Assembly: GCA_034008185.1 (NCBI GenBank)
Contig: CM067087.1
Location: 42,426,590 to 42,490,589, forward strand
DNA: 64,000 nt
Direction: 5' to 3'
Source: Gorsachius magnificus
Taxonomy: Eukaryota; Chordata; Aves; Pelecaniformes; Ardeidae
Shown: positions 12,901 through 25,792 of the stretch, in pieces
Layout: each line of letters starts with the position of its first letter
Position numbering within the stretch: position 1 is the stretch's first letter
Made by a program: the position numbers and the translations under genes
The notes under the pieces: generated by a model
Databases searched by the model: none
What the model saw: only the letters and a program-made list of their open reading frames with translations
Told to the model about the DNA's origin: nothing

Positions 12901-15900
12901 GAAATAATTTCAGTTTTTTAGCTGTTGCTCATTTTTATTTCTCTGATCACCATTAGTCCAAACAGCCTGATACTCTGGCCCATTTCTAGGCCATTCTTTC
13001 AGAGGCTTTTTGTGGATTGACAATGCAACGGTGATGCCTTGAATGTCCTTCAGGCCAGTATTTAAGTCTCAACCAGTTTCCTCAATGCTGGCATTCCTGG
13101 AACTGCTTGAGATGGGGATGAGATTGGGAGGGAATTTTCCAACTATTTATTTAACACTGTAGTTGATTTGAATTTATGCATTTACACTTGGGTGAGACTC
13201 TAAAGGTTAGCAAATGAGTACATCAGACACTTTAAATATGTATTTTATTCCACATGTTTTTTTTAAGGACCTCCCTTCTGCTAAGGACAGGATCAGGGTA
13301 GAGTTAACCTTGTTACTCCCTTAATTTATTCTGATGGCTTCAGAGCACTACAGCTTCAGGAGGAGGCATGTACTGAGCAGGACCCCAATTTTACAAGTGT
13401 TTATCAGAGGTGCCTCAGTCAGGGGTCCTGGAATAGGCTGGGATTAATCATTGCTGTGAAGGTCTTTGCAAGACTTGCCCATTGGACCTTGACCAATCTA
13501 TTATAAAGCTATTGGAGAGTTTTGTCCTGTTTACAAGATATCAGATGTGACTTGGAGCATATTTATGGTGTGTAACACCTAGTGGCTTGTGGGCTAGAGT
13601 CCCATCTTCTGCTGTGCGTAAAATGGTTCATTACTTCAGAGAATATTCAGTTGTTCTTTACAGTTGTTTAGCCTGAAATCCTGAAAACTGAAGATTCCCA
13701 CATGTGCATGGCTGGCACATTTTAGGATGCTTCTGTGGTTATTTGGTTCTCATGAGCTCTGGTGAGGATGCAACAGGAGTAGAAACCAAAGGTTCTGTCT
13801 TAGCAGGTTCTGTAAATTTGGGGGTTTGCACTATGTTGGTAGTGCCAGGTTTAATGTTGTGAATGGATCGCTTGTGTTTCTATCTATTGCCACTTCAAAC
13901 AAAGCGTTGATAATTGAAGCTAGTAGAGACCATCTGATATTTCTAGCTTGCTATACAGAAAGCAGCTGGTTGTATTGAACACTGCTTTGTGGTATCATTT
14001 GGCAAATGACTTCTGATGACAATTGCAAACTAACATCTCTAAACTGCAGTCTGTAGGAGAGACTGCAACTTTTAAACTAGCTTTAATCCAGGCAAACCAG
14101 TTCAAGGGAACAAAACCAGTGAAGACACAGTGGCCAGACCCTACTAATATGTAGTATTTGCATCTTACAAAGAGCTTGTAGACCTCTACACACTCAAGGC
14201 TGGAAGGCTTCATCTTTCTGGCTGTAGTGACTTGACTTTTTTTCTCTCTTTATTTCTGCTTAAATCAAGCTTTTTTTGTTGTTGTAACTTCTCTTGATGA
14301 TGTTATGGCCATGGTTTGCATGTTTTTTAGCATTAAAAATGATGGCAAAGAGAGCTCAGTCACAAAATTAAATAAAAGTTGAATGTACTCCTTGCATGAT
14401 AGAAGTAATTTGTTCAGCAGTGGTATAGAAAGCAGAGTTACTATTTTCCAGCTAATAAAACTTGCAGAATTTGTACTGATTATACTATGGTTATGTACAA
14501 ACATAGATATGCTTACCTCCTGAACTTCTGAAGCCTGCAACTCTGCAGTATCCTTGCACCAAAATGCAAACAGAGGGTCATAATTTTGTTAAGAAAAAAA
14601 AACCACCTATGTGTCTTGCTATATAATTCATCCTTACCGGCTTTGTTACTCAGTTTCCCTACCATTATGCCAAATCTTCAAGTAAAGGTCAAATCTAATA
14701 ATTATCCTGAGTGAGCATTTAAAACCTGGTCTACTTTACTGTCAGTATCGCTTACAGCCTTTGCCTGCATTTGGGTACCAAGGTGTGCATGTTTCTGGAG
14801 GTCTCATTCTCCTTCCTTTAACGAGTTTGTGGAGTCATTGTTTTTAGGGTAGTTAATCTTTATAGGTAAAATGATACATCTGAGATAATAGCAAGGAGAT
14901 GATGGCAACATCAGACCCCTAGTTTCTGCTTGCTCTGTCATTTATATTTATTATGCTGCACACTGACCTGCTGAAGTTTTAAGTGTTACATTAAAATGAT
15001 TAAATTCCAAATATCACAGCTTTATTATGTTTCCCATTGTGGTTTATTTTTGAGGGGAATATGTAACGAACTTTAGTGAAAACCAGAAGCAATCATCTCT
15101 CCCAAGGCCTTGGCTGTTGGATTTCAGAAAACGTGGTAATTGGCGGTCAGAGATTGTTAGCGTCTTTTGGGGGGACTGGAAATCCTGCAAACATTTTTCC
15201 TTTGCCTTCCGACTTGCAGAAATTTTGTTGTGTTTTTTTTTTTTTTTCTTTTATGCAAACACTCAACTAATGATCTTATTGGAGTAAATAAATGTAGACT
15301 AACCTGACTGCTAATTAAGCATGGCTAACAAGATACTGGTTTTATTATAAGCTGTCTTTCGTGTTTTCTATTGCTCTCTTATTGGATATTGCACAAAGCT
15401 GCTGTTCCTTCAGCTTTGCAAGATTTTTCAAAGATGCTTATGATGGCAATTTTAAAACTGATTAGCACCTTACCTAGCTGGGATCACCAGCCGTGATGCT
15501 GACTTATCAGATTCCAGGGCAGACCCTCATGTGTGAATCTTTTAGCTTAGCGAAAGACTGGTTCATGGTGGCGAGGATTTTCTAGGTTTATAACTATTTT
15601 AAAAATATAACTAGAATTAGTGGGGTATTTAATTAAAAACAAGATTTTTCTTGGAATTGTGATTTTTTTTAAAACTGGGGTTAGTGAAGTGTGTTCAAAT
15701 TTGAGCCACCTGTCTTTGTGCTGCAGCAGAGGAGGAGCTGATGGCAATGCTGGATCATTAACAAGTACTGAGAAGCAGTGATTGCTTAAACCATGTCTGT
15801 CTTACCTGCACAGGAAAACTGTACATCAGAATTATTTTTGCCTCTAACTGCCCACACAATTTGATATGAACGGCTGTCTCAGTTGAAGAGATGCAGCCTG

Positions 15901-18234
15901 AGATATCAGCAGTGTGGCAAGGCTGGGAATTGTGCTGTCTGGCAAAGTTATGTGGAAAGACCTAAAGCCCATGTACGTTATTAAGTGATACTTCTGATGT
16001 TATGGCTTTTGGGTATTGGTTCTTTTTACTTCTTCAACAATTTTTGGATTTATTTTTTTTCCTAATGTAAGTGTAAGGGGAATATTTCTCAATTTTGTAT
16101 GGTGAAAGCTCAACAAACCCCATAAAAATTCTCAGAAAAGAGAAAAATCTATATGGGGTATTTATAGTCAATTATTCTTCTGATTCTTCCATTCTTCAAC
16201 TTGCAATTTTTATGTGAACTTCAGCTTTATTCGTTTTACACTCCAGCAAGCTTTGCAAATAAATACTGATGGTTAAGGAGAGTTACTGATCTATTCTTAA
16301 GCCCAGGTTTACAGTAGCTCTAATACTGGGGCTGTCTGCATCACATTGATCAATGTTAGATTAGAAGCTTATTCCTCGTACGTGGCTCATTTGTGCACCT
16401 TTTAAACATATAGTCATGATACGGCCTAAACTTTAACAGGTATAAAAATAGAAATTGGCTGTATCTTTGTCACCTTTACTATTACTTTTCTTTAAAAAAT
16501 TGAGCCTATGCTCAATTGAGCAGTATAGCTCTGTGACTGCAGAGTCTTGAGATACAGACCAGAGAAAACTCACAGGAGGGCTGATTCAGGTATGTTTTGC
16601 TTATTAAATTTCTACAAAATGGGGAAAGATTCTTCTTATCTTCTGCCAAAAAGTTCTAGTTATTACACAGGTTTTGCACTACAGTGGCAACAAGAACTGC
16701 AGTTTTTATGTATATATGCTCTATCCTTATCATCAAGTAAAAATTGGTATCTCCTGCTTTTCAGAAATCCCACTTCCAGTTGTATCACTGTGATCTTTGG
16801 GTTAATTTTCATGTAGTCTTCAGCCTCGGCATTTTGACCCAAAACTGTGTAGCTCTGAATACCATACATAAATGTTTCTGATAGGTATCTTTAGCAGCAG
16901 CACCTGAATATCAGCATTAAAGCATGTTCTGTTTTATTGTGGGGATTAAGGAAGACAGTTGTGGACAAGTGTGCTAAGGTAAGGATTAATATGTTTCTGT
17001 CTGTGCACTAATTAATTATATCACTTCTAGTATTTAAAATAGCTTTCTTTGCACAGCTTCTCCACACTTGTTTTTCAGGATGTCTTTGTCGTGGTAAAAC
17101 AATAAATGTTTAAAACATCTACCAAAGCACTCTGCTATAGTTCTGAATCCCTGAACAGAAGTGTCCATGTAACTGCGTCTGAATTTTGTTACATTATGGA
17201 TTTTTTTTATATTCTCATAAGAGTAACTTAAACAGTTGGCATCTTGTACAGCATTGTACTAACAAAAGAGCCTAAACTTATAGCTCTGGATATAATTAAT
17301 TCTGGAGCTCAAACATCTCTTTGGCCGTAAGAGGCCACATGGTAGTCTTCAATAGACTTCTACCCTGATATTTGCCCAAGAACTGGAAGGACATACGTTG
17401 AGCACATGATCCCTCTGCATTTTCTGTGGGGTTTTTTGTTTTGTTTGGGAGAAGATAACTCTGCCATGGAGGTGTGCTTGTGGCAGGAGTGGCAGTCTGA
17501 AATTTGAACCACAGCTGGGTTTTTTTGCCACCTTTAAAGGGAAATTACTGTACACTTCTATATGTTTGTACACCCAGTATACAGGAGCATTTGCAGAAGT
17601 CTAAACCACATAGCACTTGAAGTAAAGCAATATTACTTCTGGCTGTCAGGCATTATGAAATTGAAAATGATGGACTTTAGATCAACACAGATGTGCCAAG
17701 ATAAGAGCCTAGATTCCTGGAAATGGCATGGCTACCGGCATTTGTGGACAGAATTGAGGAGGGAACTAGTAACCTGCAGTAATAGACTTGGCTTTCAACC
17801 CCATTTCTGCATAAGAAAGAAAACTAAGAATGTGTTGTCAATATCTCAACCCCTTTTTATGCTGTTTGTGAAGATGTATGAAGGATGTATCCGATCTTCA
17901 ATTGATGGAGCGGTTTAATTGCTAATTGCCTTGTACACAGGCATGACTTAATCTTTGTGAGCCACATAGCTGAAACTACAGCTTCATGTTTCTGAAACGC
18001 TGACTTCAAAGGCTGTTTTATACAGCTTTGTGTAAAAAGTAGCTTCGCTAACTGATGCTCTGCAGCCAAAAAAAAAAAAAAGGTGATGCATCCAGTTGTC
18101 AGATGTTATCTAATCATTATGAATAAGAAGCAGAAAAAGAATTGTGTTAATCTGGGATATTTTTATACAACATGTCACTGTGCGTTATCTCCATTGTACA
18201 AGACTTACCCTGTTGCTATTAAAGCACAATTTCC
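9996..18234. other. Non-coding, one minus-strand frame ending on AATAAA
   Basis: The largest frame is 139 codons on the minus strand (11242-11661). Its stop overlaps AATAAA (minus strand of 11241-11246) followed by a T-rich, G-containing stretch, a plausible polyadenylation site. The protein resembles nothing known and the codon pattern is not convincing. The rest holds short frames and simple repeats only. Confidence 0.5.
12027..12043 (+). repeat. (ATT)n microsatellite
   Basis: A short run of about five ATT units. A very similar run at 29969-29987 also ends in TTAATG. They are ordinary trinucleotide repeats. Confidence 0.8.
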
Positions 18235-18440
18235 AATACCCGCAACATCCTACCCCTGCCGAAACGCGGGCAGCGGTGCTTGCTACTTGGCCATCGATCC
18301 CGATACAAGCCAAAGGGTTATCCAGTGCTGTACCTCTGTCACCTTTGTCATTCCTCCATCAGCCTCGCATGTTTGATGCAAAAAGGCAGCACTGGGCTAA
18401 TCCGTTCTGGAGTGGGATGCTGCATCCTTGGCACGGGTGG
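18235..18440. promoter_or_regulatory. CpG-retaining patch, several frames open
   Basis: Seven CpGs fall within about 70 bp (18245-18305, including GAAACGCGGGCAGCGG), and more follow to 18440. Plus-strand frames at 18083-18376, 18144-18467 and 18280-18525 and a minus-strand frame at 18359-18721 are all open here. Open frames on several registers and both strands argue for stop-poor composition, not for a gene. It may be a small regulatory element or an old exon. Confidence 0.25.
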
Positions 18441-18854
18441 ATCCAGGCAGCTCTGCCAGCTGGGTAGGTTTGCAGCAACACTGTCAAATGTCTTAATGTT
18501 TCTAAAATATTGGGATATATCTTGAGTTGCAGATGACTCTGCAAAAATTTAATCTCTTGAGCAAAAAGTGTCTGTGGTTGGTATCTGCTGGAATCTCTTT
18601 GGAAAATTTCAGCAGTTTCTGAGGATGCCAGTTGAGAAAACGCACTGTTTTGCCACTTAAACAAAGCGCTGACAATCATTGGTGTATAAATTAAACAGAC
18701 CAAACCCTCTTGTGTCCTCATGCTTTTGAGAAAAGGAGTTAATTTTTACTCTTTTTATTAAGAAGCAGACTATGTTTCTTCTGTCCTCATTTGAAAATCC
18801 CTGTTATTTTTCCAAAGTGCATGTGCCTTTGAAAAACTGTAATTTGAACTTGGC

Positions 18855-18902
18855 GGGAGGGGGGGGAAGGCCCTGTCTGTAGGAGGGGGCTAGGGCAAGG
18901 GG
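18855..18902 (+). repeat. G-rich tract, possible G-quadruplex
   Basis: G runs of 3, 8, 5, 3 and 4 occur within 48 bp. The right half is G5-CTA-G3-CAA-G4 with short loops. A fourth run must come from the G8 tract about 18 bases upstream, so the structure is possible but not ideal. Confidence 0.5.
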
Positions 18903-21900
18903 TAGGATGTGTCCTTGCACCTCTGATAAGGAGGCTTGGACTGGCTGCCAAAATGTGGAGATCAAAAGACTCCTGAGCCAGTCTAGCTTAAAGCATTGGG
19001 GAAGGAGTTAGATGATGTATCTGTGAAAAAAAGAAGGTTGAGGTGGGTCAGGCAGTACAGGAAACATAAATGGGAAAAATATCCCCTTTGCTGGATTTGA
19101 ATACATGAAAACAAACCCCAAAAGGTAACGTAAGATCTTAAGGGTGGGCATTGCTGCTTCCCTAACCCGAGTGGAGGGAGCCTTGGTGTAGTATATGGCC
19201 ATGCAATTAATGCTTCTTCATAACATCTAAAAGCCTGCAAAAGGAATTATAATTCTGTGTTTCTCTTTTCTCTTAGTTCTTGGTTTAGGATAGTCATTTA
19301 AAAAACAATGTCTCAATGAGACATACAACACCACATGTGAAATCAGTTTCTCAAATATTTCCAGGCAGACAAGTAAAACTTGTATACAGACAAAGTGCAG
19401 AAGTTGCATTTTGATGCACATACTACCTGAACATGTGTATTGTGAAAGGACATGTTTGAATGCCATGGTGATAGCATGCGTCATATAAAGTCTAAAGTGA
19501 TAATTGAGTTACTTTGAGTTTTCATGGGCTTGAACAGGTATTTAATTTGGATTTAACAGAACAGATGTATCAAATTAGCAATACTTATTTGACAGAAATA
19601 ACTGTAAATATCATACTATTTAAAATCTGACAATCGGGAAGCATCCATCAGATGTGCCACTAACATTGCACCAAATGTGTGGCCTACTGAAGTTATGCTC
19701 CTTGTTTCTAGGTTACTCATTTATTCACTTATACAAATTGACTTCTAAAATATTTCTGAGTCTAATTTAATTCTGGGTGAGATGAACAGGAGTCTTTCTA
19801 GTGAATTGAACAGGACTTGGACTTGGTCCTACCTCCACAGTGCTTTGCAGTGTGGAGGATGGAGGTGTTCCTTGGGGAGCCTGGGGCATGTTTGGCTCCA
19901 AGAGCTAGCAGAGAGCGAGGGAGAAATCAAGCTTGAGTAACCTTCTGCCCCAAAGGATGGGGGCAGAAAGCTGGCTCCATCATGGCGAGCATGGGAATGA
20001 TGTCAAGACTGTACTCCTGTGAATAAAAGGTGCAAAACTGATCAATGAGAAAATAAGGCAGTGAGTGCAGGGAAAATACTGGAAATGATCGTGCCCTTCT
20101 CTTGCAATGCAGTGGCATTGAGTGCTGCCCAGCAAAGATCACAGGACTTAATTGTCATGGTCATTATGATATTTTCTGATTTATTTTTTTCTTTGCAGAG
20201 TTTTTGTATTTTTTACACCTTATTAACCTTCATTATACAGCTTGCAATACTGTTTGTCTTGTATGTAGAATTCACTTTTATCTTTCTGGCAGGCACTGGA
20301 AATGCTTGGTCTTTTCCTTAGTCCCTGGACTACCTTGGAAAGTTGGTACCGTGCTTCTCCCTCCATCCATCTATGTGAAGAGAAGACAGCCTTCAACATC
20401 TGCCCTCTCCCTGCTGTTAAACCCTGTGCAGAGGTGGGGGTTTGTTGGGACAGGGCAGGACCGACTCTGACAAGATGTCTCTCTCCACCTTCTCTTTTTT
20501 CCCATTTGCTTCAAGGTTTAGCAAGCCGTCACCTGCTGAGATATCCCAGAGTAGCCTTCTGCCATTGTAAACTTTGCCAAAGAGCCTCTCTGGCACCTCA
20601 GAATTAAAGGCTCCTGATACCTTTGGGCTCTGAGTCAAAGCAGTGAACGCCAAAAGCACCCCAATGTTAATTCTGTTTCAAACCAGATAAGGGACCAGTG
20701 CTAGATAGAGTTAGCTAGATAGAGACAGATCAAGTTTTTTATCTTTGCAAAGTCAAGTTACATAATACAGATGAGTTTATCTATTGCAAGGATGTTTCTT
20801 GACTACTGTCCTCAAGGGAAAAATAGAACCTGCTTATAGAGACTGTTTTCACCAAGAATGACTTGCTGAGATAAATCAAACACTTCTGTATTTCATGTGT
20901 TTGCCAATCAGCTTAAAGCTCTAGGTCAATCTAAACTGATTGACAGAAGTTTATTAAAATAATAAGTTAACTTTACTCAAAGTTACCTCAGTTTTTCATA
21001 TCAGTTCTTTCTACTTCTCCTTTATGTATGCTGTGCTTTTGATACACTTAGTATGAAATACTAGGTGTACTCTTGATATAAGCAAGATACAAACTTCTAC
21101 TATAAAAACCTCAACATTCACAATGATTTAATGCATCTTTTGGGATTTCACTGTCTTCACGTGAAAAGGGAATTTCCAATAAAAAGCACAGTAACATATA
21201 GAGATAGCAGATAGCTCTATCCTAAACTTTTAGTAAAATTTCTCATAACGTGTGCTAGGAATATAATCCTTCTTAAGTTCTATATTTGACCACATCAACA
21301 TCCTTTTAATGCTCTTATTTGTAAGTAGAAGGACTATTCCTTCCCACATATAACCATGTAACTTTTGTGGATAATGACAGGAACTGCGTATAGAAAGGAA
21401 TATTCTGAAAATATCTTTTTTTAATGTGGTGATGATAATTAATGGTTATCTGGTGAGTAATAGAATAGTGAAGTGAGAGTAGTGAAGTAGAAAATGTAGT
21501 CTTCATTTTGATTAAACACAACAGTCCTAAGGGCCAGAAATCTTTATGGGTTTCTTGGTTTGATATGGGAGCCCATGCCATCCATTTGTGAAGGTCCATG
21601 ATAAAGAATCACTGATTCATATTCAAATCTCTCTTCCAAAGGTTGGGCCATGCTTTGGGAGGGGGAGTCAACTAGAATCCAAATGCATTGTGCCCCCAAA
21701 TAGTACCTGAATTGCAATGTTCAATCACAAGGTGGCAGTTATGCTTCACAGATAACTTTTTTTTTTCCCACTCTTACTTGCATTTGATCCAGCTCCAAAA
21801 AATGCCAGTGTGTGTATCCTGGCTAAATTCACCTTTTTTTCCTACGAATAAACATTCTTTACATATCTGAAAGAGGATCTCTTAGTATATCTATAGGTTT

Positions 21901-23223
21901 CGACTGTAATTCAATCTTATAGCCGATATACACAGTAAGACTATTAATAGAAGTAAGGTTGCAAAGCTGCTTCATTTTATTTTCACATACCTGCAGTCCA
22001 CACTGTGAGTTTTCATTAAAATTATTTGTGTCAGAGTAACTAAAATTGTCCTACTGGTATCTTTAAATTTTGGTCACAAGTGAATTATCTGTTTATCTTT
22101 ATTTTGCTATTTCTTAAATCCTCTTTATTCAAAACTGATACCTACTTCCATATACAGTCTGTATGAGTAGCATGGTGAGCTGCTGGATTCAAGTTGCTAG
22201 GTTCAAAAAAGTTGTGTTGTTTTACCTGCTGTAAATTTTTATCAGGTTCTGTGTATAGGTATATAATAACCTCCTGAATGATATTTCATACTTGCCTTGA
22301 CTTTCTATAGGAATCAGGACATACATTACCAACTGCTATTGCACGAGCTATTCTAGGGTGTGTTTGCTCCTCTTCTCAATCCTTATCGGTCCTGAAGTTG
22401 CTAATCTTGTGATAATTGTATGTTCTTTTTGGCTTTTTCTTGGTTTGGGGTTAATTTGTTTCATTCCTCACACAGAAATCAGTTTGATCTGGGTTTTTTG
22501 AGACAAAGTTTTATCTTGGCATCTTCTTCTGTGATTGCATTGTGAGCACAAGAGCCAAAATCAACAAATGTTTCTCGGAGATGCCCAATGAAATAGCACG
22601 TAGCTGGGACTTGTATGCCTCACTCAGAGGCAGAGATAGCTGGGAAAGTGTAATATGGTGGTTGATGTTTATTTTCTCCCCCCAAAGTTGGCTTTTGGCT
22701 GGAAAAAAAGTGAAAAACATTGCCATGAGAAGGAGTGCAGCAGCTTTTGACCTTGTGCCTACTCGACATCCCCAGGATGAGAGCTCTGGTTTTCTTCTTC
22801 CAGGGGATTCAGCATAGTCGCTACCATTAACTTGCTACTTAAAAATTGTCTAAAAGGAAACCAAAGGTGACCTTTTCCACTCAGTGGAGATGACTAAAAG
22901 CAATACTTAGCATGATGCCCAAGACAGCATCTGTATTCAGCCTGCTTACCATAAGGGCTCCAGCAGGACTGCACTTAGTGACAGCCCTCCAACAGTGGAC
23001 AGCAGGGAACGTTCAGCCCCCAAGTACCCAGTTTGTCCTTGTTTTCATTTCTTCCTCTCTGAATATGTATACAGAGTAAATGCTTTCTTTTGTCTTTACC
23101 AAACTGCTTCATCTTATTACTTGATTTTCTCATGAGCAAAAAAAAAACCAAACCCCTTTTGGCCTTTTACCACCACTGATGAACTTTTTTTTGGCCGCTT
23201 TTGGTTCATTTTTTTCTGGCAAC

Positions 23224-23229
<6 letters not shown>
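18903..23229. other. Non-coding, no gene recognised
   Basis: Short frames on both strands (up to 101 codons at 20302-20607) overlap one another and match nothing. The only structured item is the 14-bp duplication at 20700-20727. Confidence 0.6.
20700..20727 (+). repeat. 14-bp tandem duplication (GCTAGATAGAG core)
   Basis: GCTAGATAGAGTTA is followed directly by GCTAGATAGAGACA. The first 11 bases are identical. It is a minor minisatellite-like duplication. Confidence 0.8.

Positions 23230-23256
<27 letters not shown>
23230..23256 (+). repeat. Poly(A) run of 27
   Basis: Twenty-seven consecutive A residues. No AATAAA or gene-like sequence precedes them, so there is no support for a retrogene tail. 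The length is likely to be polymorphic. Confidence 0.95.
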
Positions 23257-23257
<1 letters not shown>

Positions 23258-24832
23258 CCTTTTCCACAGGATGTAACACATTTGTCACGCACTGCAGAAC
23301 ATGATGCTAATTATTTGAAAGCACAGTTATTTTTTTAGTCTTAAACTGTACATGCTTGCTTTTGTTACAGCAGGAAAAATGAGGAGGCTCAGACTGTGTG
23401 TGTGTGCATAGGTATGTACAAGATTAAGCCAAAATTTATCTGGTGCTTTTTCTTGTGCTGATTCTGTTACCACGGTTAATTGTGTGTCTTGATGGTGGCA
23501 AAGACTGGTGGGCTTGGATCCCTGGAAAAGATAAAGTACAGGGTAGGTGTTACTGCTTGTCGTCAGTGTAGGTATCTCTGTGAAGTGTCACCAGTAATTT
23601 TTCTTTCCTCGTGCAAGAGATAAGGGTGATAGAGCTGGAGGAAGAGCTGTGTTTTATGTTATACCTTAATGATTAAAACATGTGTCCAGTTTATTGAAGA
23701 CACAGGATTCATTCCTCTCTTCTCCTGGGCATGTTTTATGACTTGAAGATGGTCTGTCCCAGCAAACACCTAAAGGAGAATGAAAACTCTTGCTTTTTAC
23801 TCCTGTTGGGCGCTGTCAGAAAACACCAAATATTCTGAGTCCTTTTGAAGATTTATTCTTGCAAATCCCTGGTTTTAGCCAGGCATAGGTCTGGTGCTTG
23901 CATTGAGTGTTGAGCCTGGTGGGGCTGGAGCAGGTCCTGTGGGCAGGTGGAAGTTGGGCTCTGGGTGGTCAGAAAGCTGCGGGGCCACAGCTGGGCAGTG
24001 CAGGGCAGGGGCTTTCAGCATCGCAGCTTGTGCTGATGCACTTAAAACCCTAATCTAGATACTCAAATTCTCTTTTTGGATCCTACCCAAAAAGATGATA
24101 ATTTGGTCACTCTACCCTTCTGTCAATAGTCCCTCTGAAGACTCTGTGAATAAGCATGCTGGTTATCTTTTTTCACAACAGTAATTACTATGCTGTGTTG
24201 TTTCTCTTACTTGATATTCATGCTGTACCTTTTCCTCATATCCTTACCCTGGCTGTTCTTAACGTGCAATGTCAACTCCTGTCCCCATTGATGGAAGCTA
24301 TGGACAAGATCTCATCTGGATCACTGGAAGAAGATAAAGGCCCCAGATAATTCATATAAAAAATAATTAACTGTGCTCAACTGCAGCATATGTTTCTCCA
24401 AGAGGCATCCAACTTGTTTTCAGGGAGGCTTAGCATCGTGGACAGTTTAATGGGGTAACAGGCAACTAATAAACAGTCAACAGCAGAAATCAGCAATGTA
24501 GCTCAAAAGCTTTTTGATTTATTTTTTTTCCCTAGGCTTTTCAGACACTTTTACTTTTTCACTTCAGAATAAATCTAACAATCTTCAAAACAGTGTTTAT
24601 CTAAACAAAGCTCATGGTGTATAATTCAACCTTACTGCAGTGCTATGCACAGATTACCATTTTTCCCATAGTAATTTCCTAAAATAACTTCTTTGTGTTT
24701 CCTTATTTTGTGTGTGAATTCCTTTTTTTTCATTATTATTATTTTTGAATGCCAGTCAGAATCACTGTTTCCACTTTGCTGAGCTATGGAAACCAGAAAT
24801 CCCTTGCTATGGAGCTGATAGTATAAGAGGAT
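23257..24832. other. Non-coding left flank of the putative LTR
   Basis: A short GT run lies near 23397, and a G-richer patch at 23905-24020. There is no open frame longer than 64 codons and no retroviral coding remnant, which supports a solo LTR to the right. Confidence 0.55.
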
Positions 24833-25236
24833 GCTGCACGTAGGTCAGCAAATAATCTGAACAGTGTCTGGATGGGATGCCCAGCAAGGATTGGACCTCC
24901 TTTGTATAACATAAAAGCACCGGAGCAATGCAAAAGGCTTCCATAACCCTATTTGTTCATGTGCTAATGAGCAGAGTTGGGTTGTGTGGTCTTTTGTATC
25001 CCTTAAGACTTTCCTGCTTGGTCCAGCACAGAGACGCTTGTGGTGCTGCTCGTTTCCAGTGAGGCTGCACACTCGTGCAGTAGTGTGGTGGTGTGCTCCC
25101 CCCTTGTCTCTGACTCCCCCTCCTTTGGCCTCTTTCAAGTGATAACCACCTGTGGCTGTGGTGATAGATGCATCTGATAGATGTGTCTGGTCGTGAAGGA
25201 TGCACCCACCGGATGTGGGGGAAGACAGATAACAAT

Positions 25237-25257
25237 ACAATAGCCAAGGGCTATTGT
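25237..25257. repeat. Perfect 9-bp stem-loop ACAATAGCC-AAG-GGCTATTGT
   Basis: Nine bases pair perfectly with their inverted copy across a three-base loop. It lies in the presumed U3 of the LTR, about 70 bp before the TATA box. It could be a protein-binding dyad or simply chance. Confidence 0.7.
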
Positions 25258-25288
25258 GGAATGTGCCCACCTAAGCACAGTGGTCAGT

Positions 25289-25331
25289 ATGCAAATATGA
25301 CTATGAGCCAATTATTTTACCCCCATAAATA
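25289..25331 (+). promoter_or_regulatory. Core promoter of the putative LTR (octamer, CCAAT, TATA)
   Basis: Within 43 bp there is a perfect POU octamer ATGCAAAT (25289-25296), a CCAAT box (25308-25312) and a TATA-like CATAAATA (25324-25331). The spacing predicts a start site near 25355, where the base composition turns C/G-rich. The CCAAT box is closer to the TATA box than usual, so its role is uncertain. The assignment depends on the LTR interpretation. Confidence 0.45.
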
Positions 25332-25412
25332 GTGAGCAGTCCAAGAGCCCTTGGAGCTCTCCTGCACGGCAGCGGGCTGCACGCCAGGATCTCCCCTTGA
25401 GCAGGGACGCCT

Positions 25413-25434
25413 CTCGAGGTTACTCCTCGAGGTT
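25413..25434 (+). repeat. Direct repeat of CTCGAGGTT (2 copies, 13-bp period)
   Basis: CTCGAGGTT occurs at 25413-25421 and 25426-25434. Both copies contain the palindrome CTCGAG. They lie in the presumed R/leader part of the LTR, shortly before the splice donor. Confidence 0.7.
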
Positions 25435-25463
25435 GAGAGATTCCTTCCCGTAACAGATTCTTG

Positions 25464-25469
25464 GTAAGT
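25464..25469 (+). promoter_or_regulatory. Consensus 5' splice site in the LTR leader
   Basis: TTG followed by GTAAGTGA is a near-ideal vertebrate splice donor, about 110 bp downstream of the predicted start site. A donor here could let the LTR act as an alternative first exon of a downstream transcript. No partner acceptor has been identified. Confidence 0.4.
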
Positions 25470-25510
25470 GACTAACAGCATGCTAACTTGGAAATCTTAG
25501 CTAAGTGACA

Positions 25511-25542
25511 TAAAGGATTGATTGCGCATATATAATCCTTTA
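25511..25542. repeat. Inverted repeat TAAAGGATT / AATCCTTTA
   Basis: A perfect 9-bp inverted repeat (25511-25519 and 25534-25542) flanks a 14-base loop that contains TGCGCA. It lies inside the putative LTR, downstream of the splice donor. Confidence 0.75.
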
Positions 25543-25786
25543 GACATAAACCGTTGACCAAGTCTGGGACTAGGATTGGATCCAGCCGCACCTAGACTCC
25601 TCTCTGAGGGCGTTTAGAAAGCAAGGGGATCTTTTCTGAACCTCATGACTCAACGGGAGGGTCTCCCTGACAGTCTTGTCTGGCCCTGTCCTCTGTGCAG
25701 TAAATAACAAAGTGTACCTTGCCATCGAATCTCATAAACTATTGTAGCAGTTACCACTGAACTTTGTTAACTCACTGTTTTACACC

Positions 25787-25792
25787 AATAAA
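25787..25792 (+). terminator. AATAAA polyadenylation signal of the putative LTR
   Basis: AATAAA is followed within 25 bp by the T/C-rich stretch ATTTTTGCCTCCCTCTC. The signal lies about 60 bp before the presumed LTR end (25851), as expected at the R/U5 border. Confidence 0.5.

Noticed and set aside
20196..20202. Acceptor-like T-rich tract ending TTTGCAG
   Set aside because: Many such tracts occur in this T-rich window, and no donor or coding-like body pairs with this one.
23230..23256. Poly(A) as a processed-pseudogene tail
   Set aside because: No AATAAA and no gene-like sequence upstream.
24845..25270. 141-codon minus-strand open frame inside the putative LTR
   Set aside because: It lies antisense in the presumed U3 and has no recognised domain. 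It is treated as a by-product of the element.
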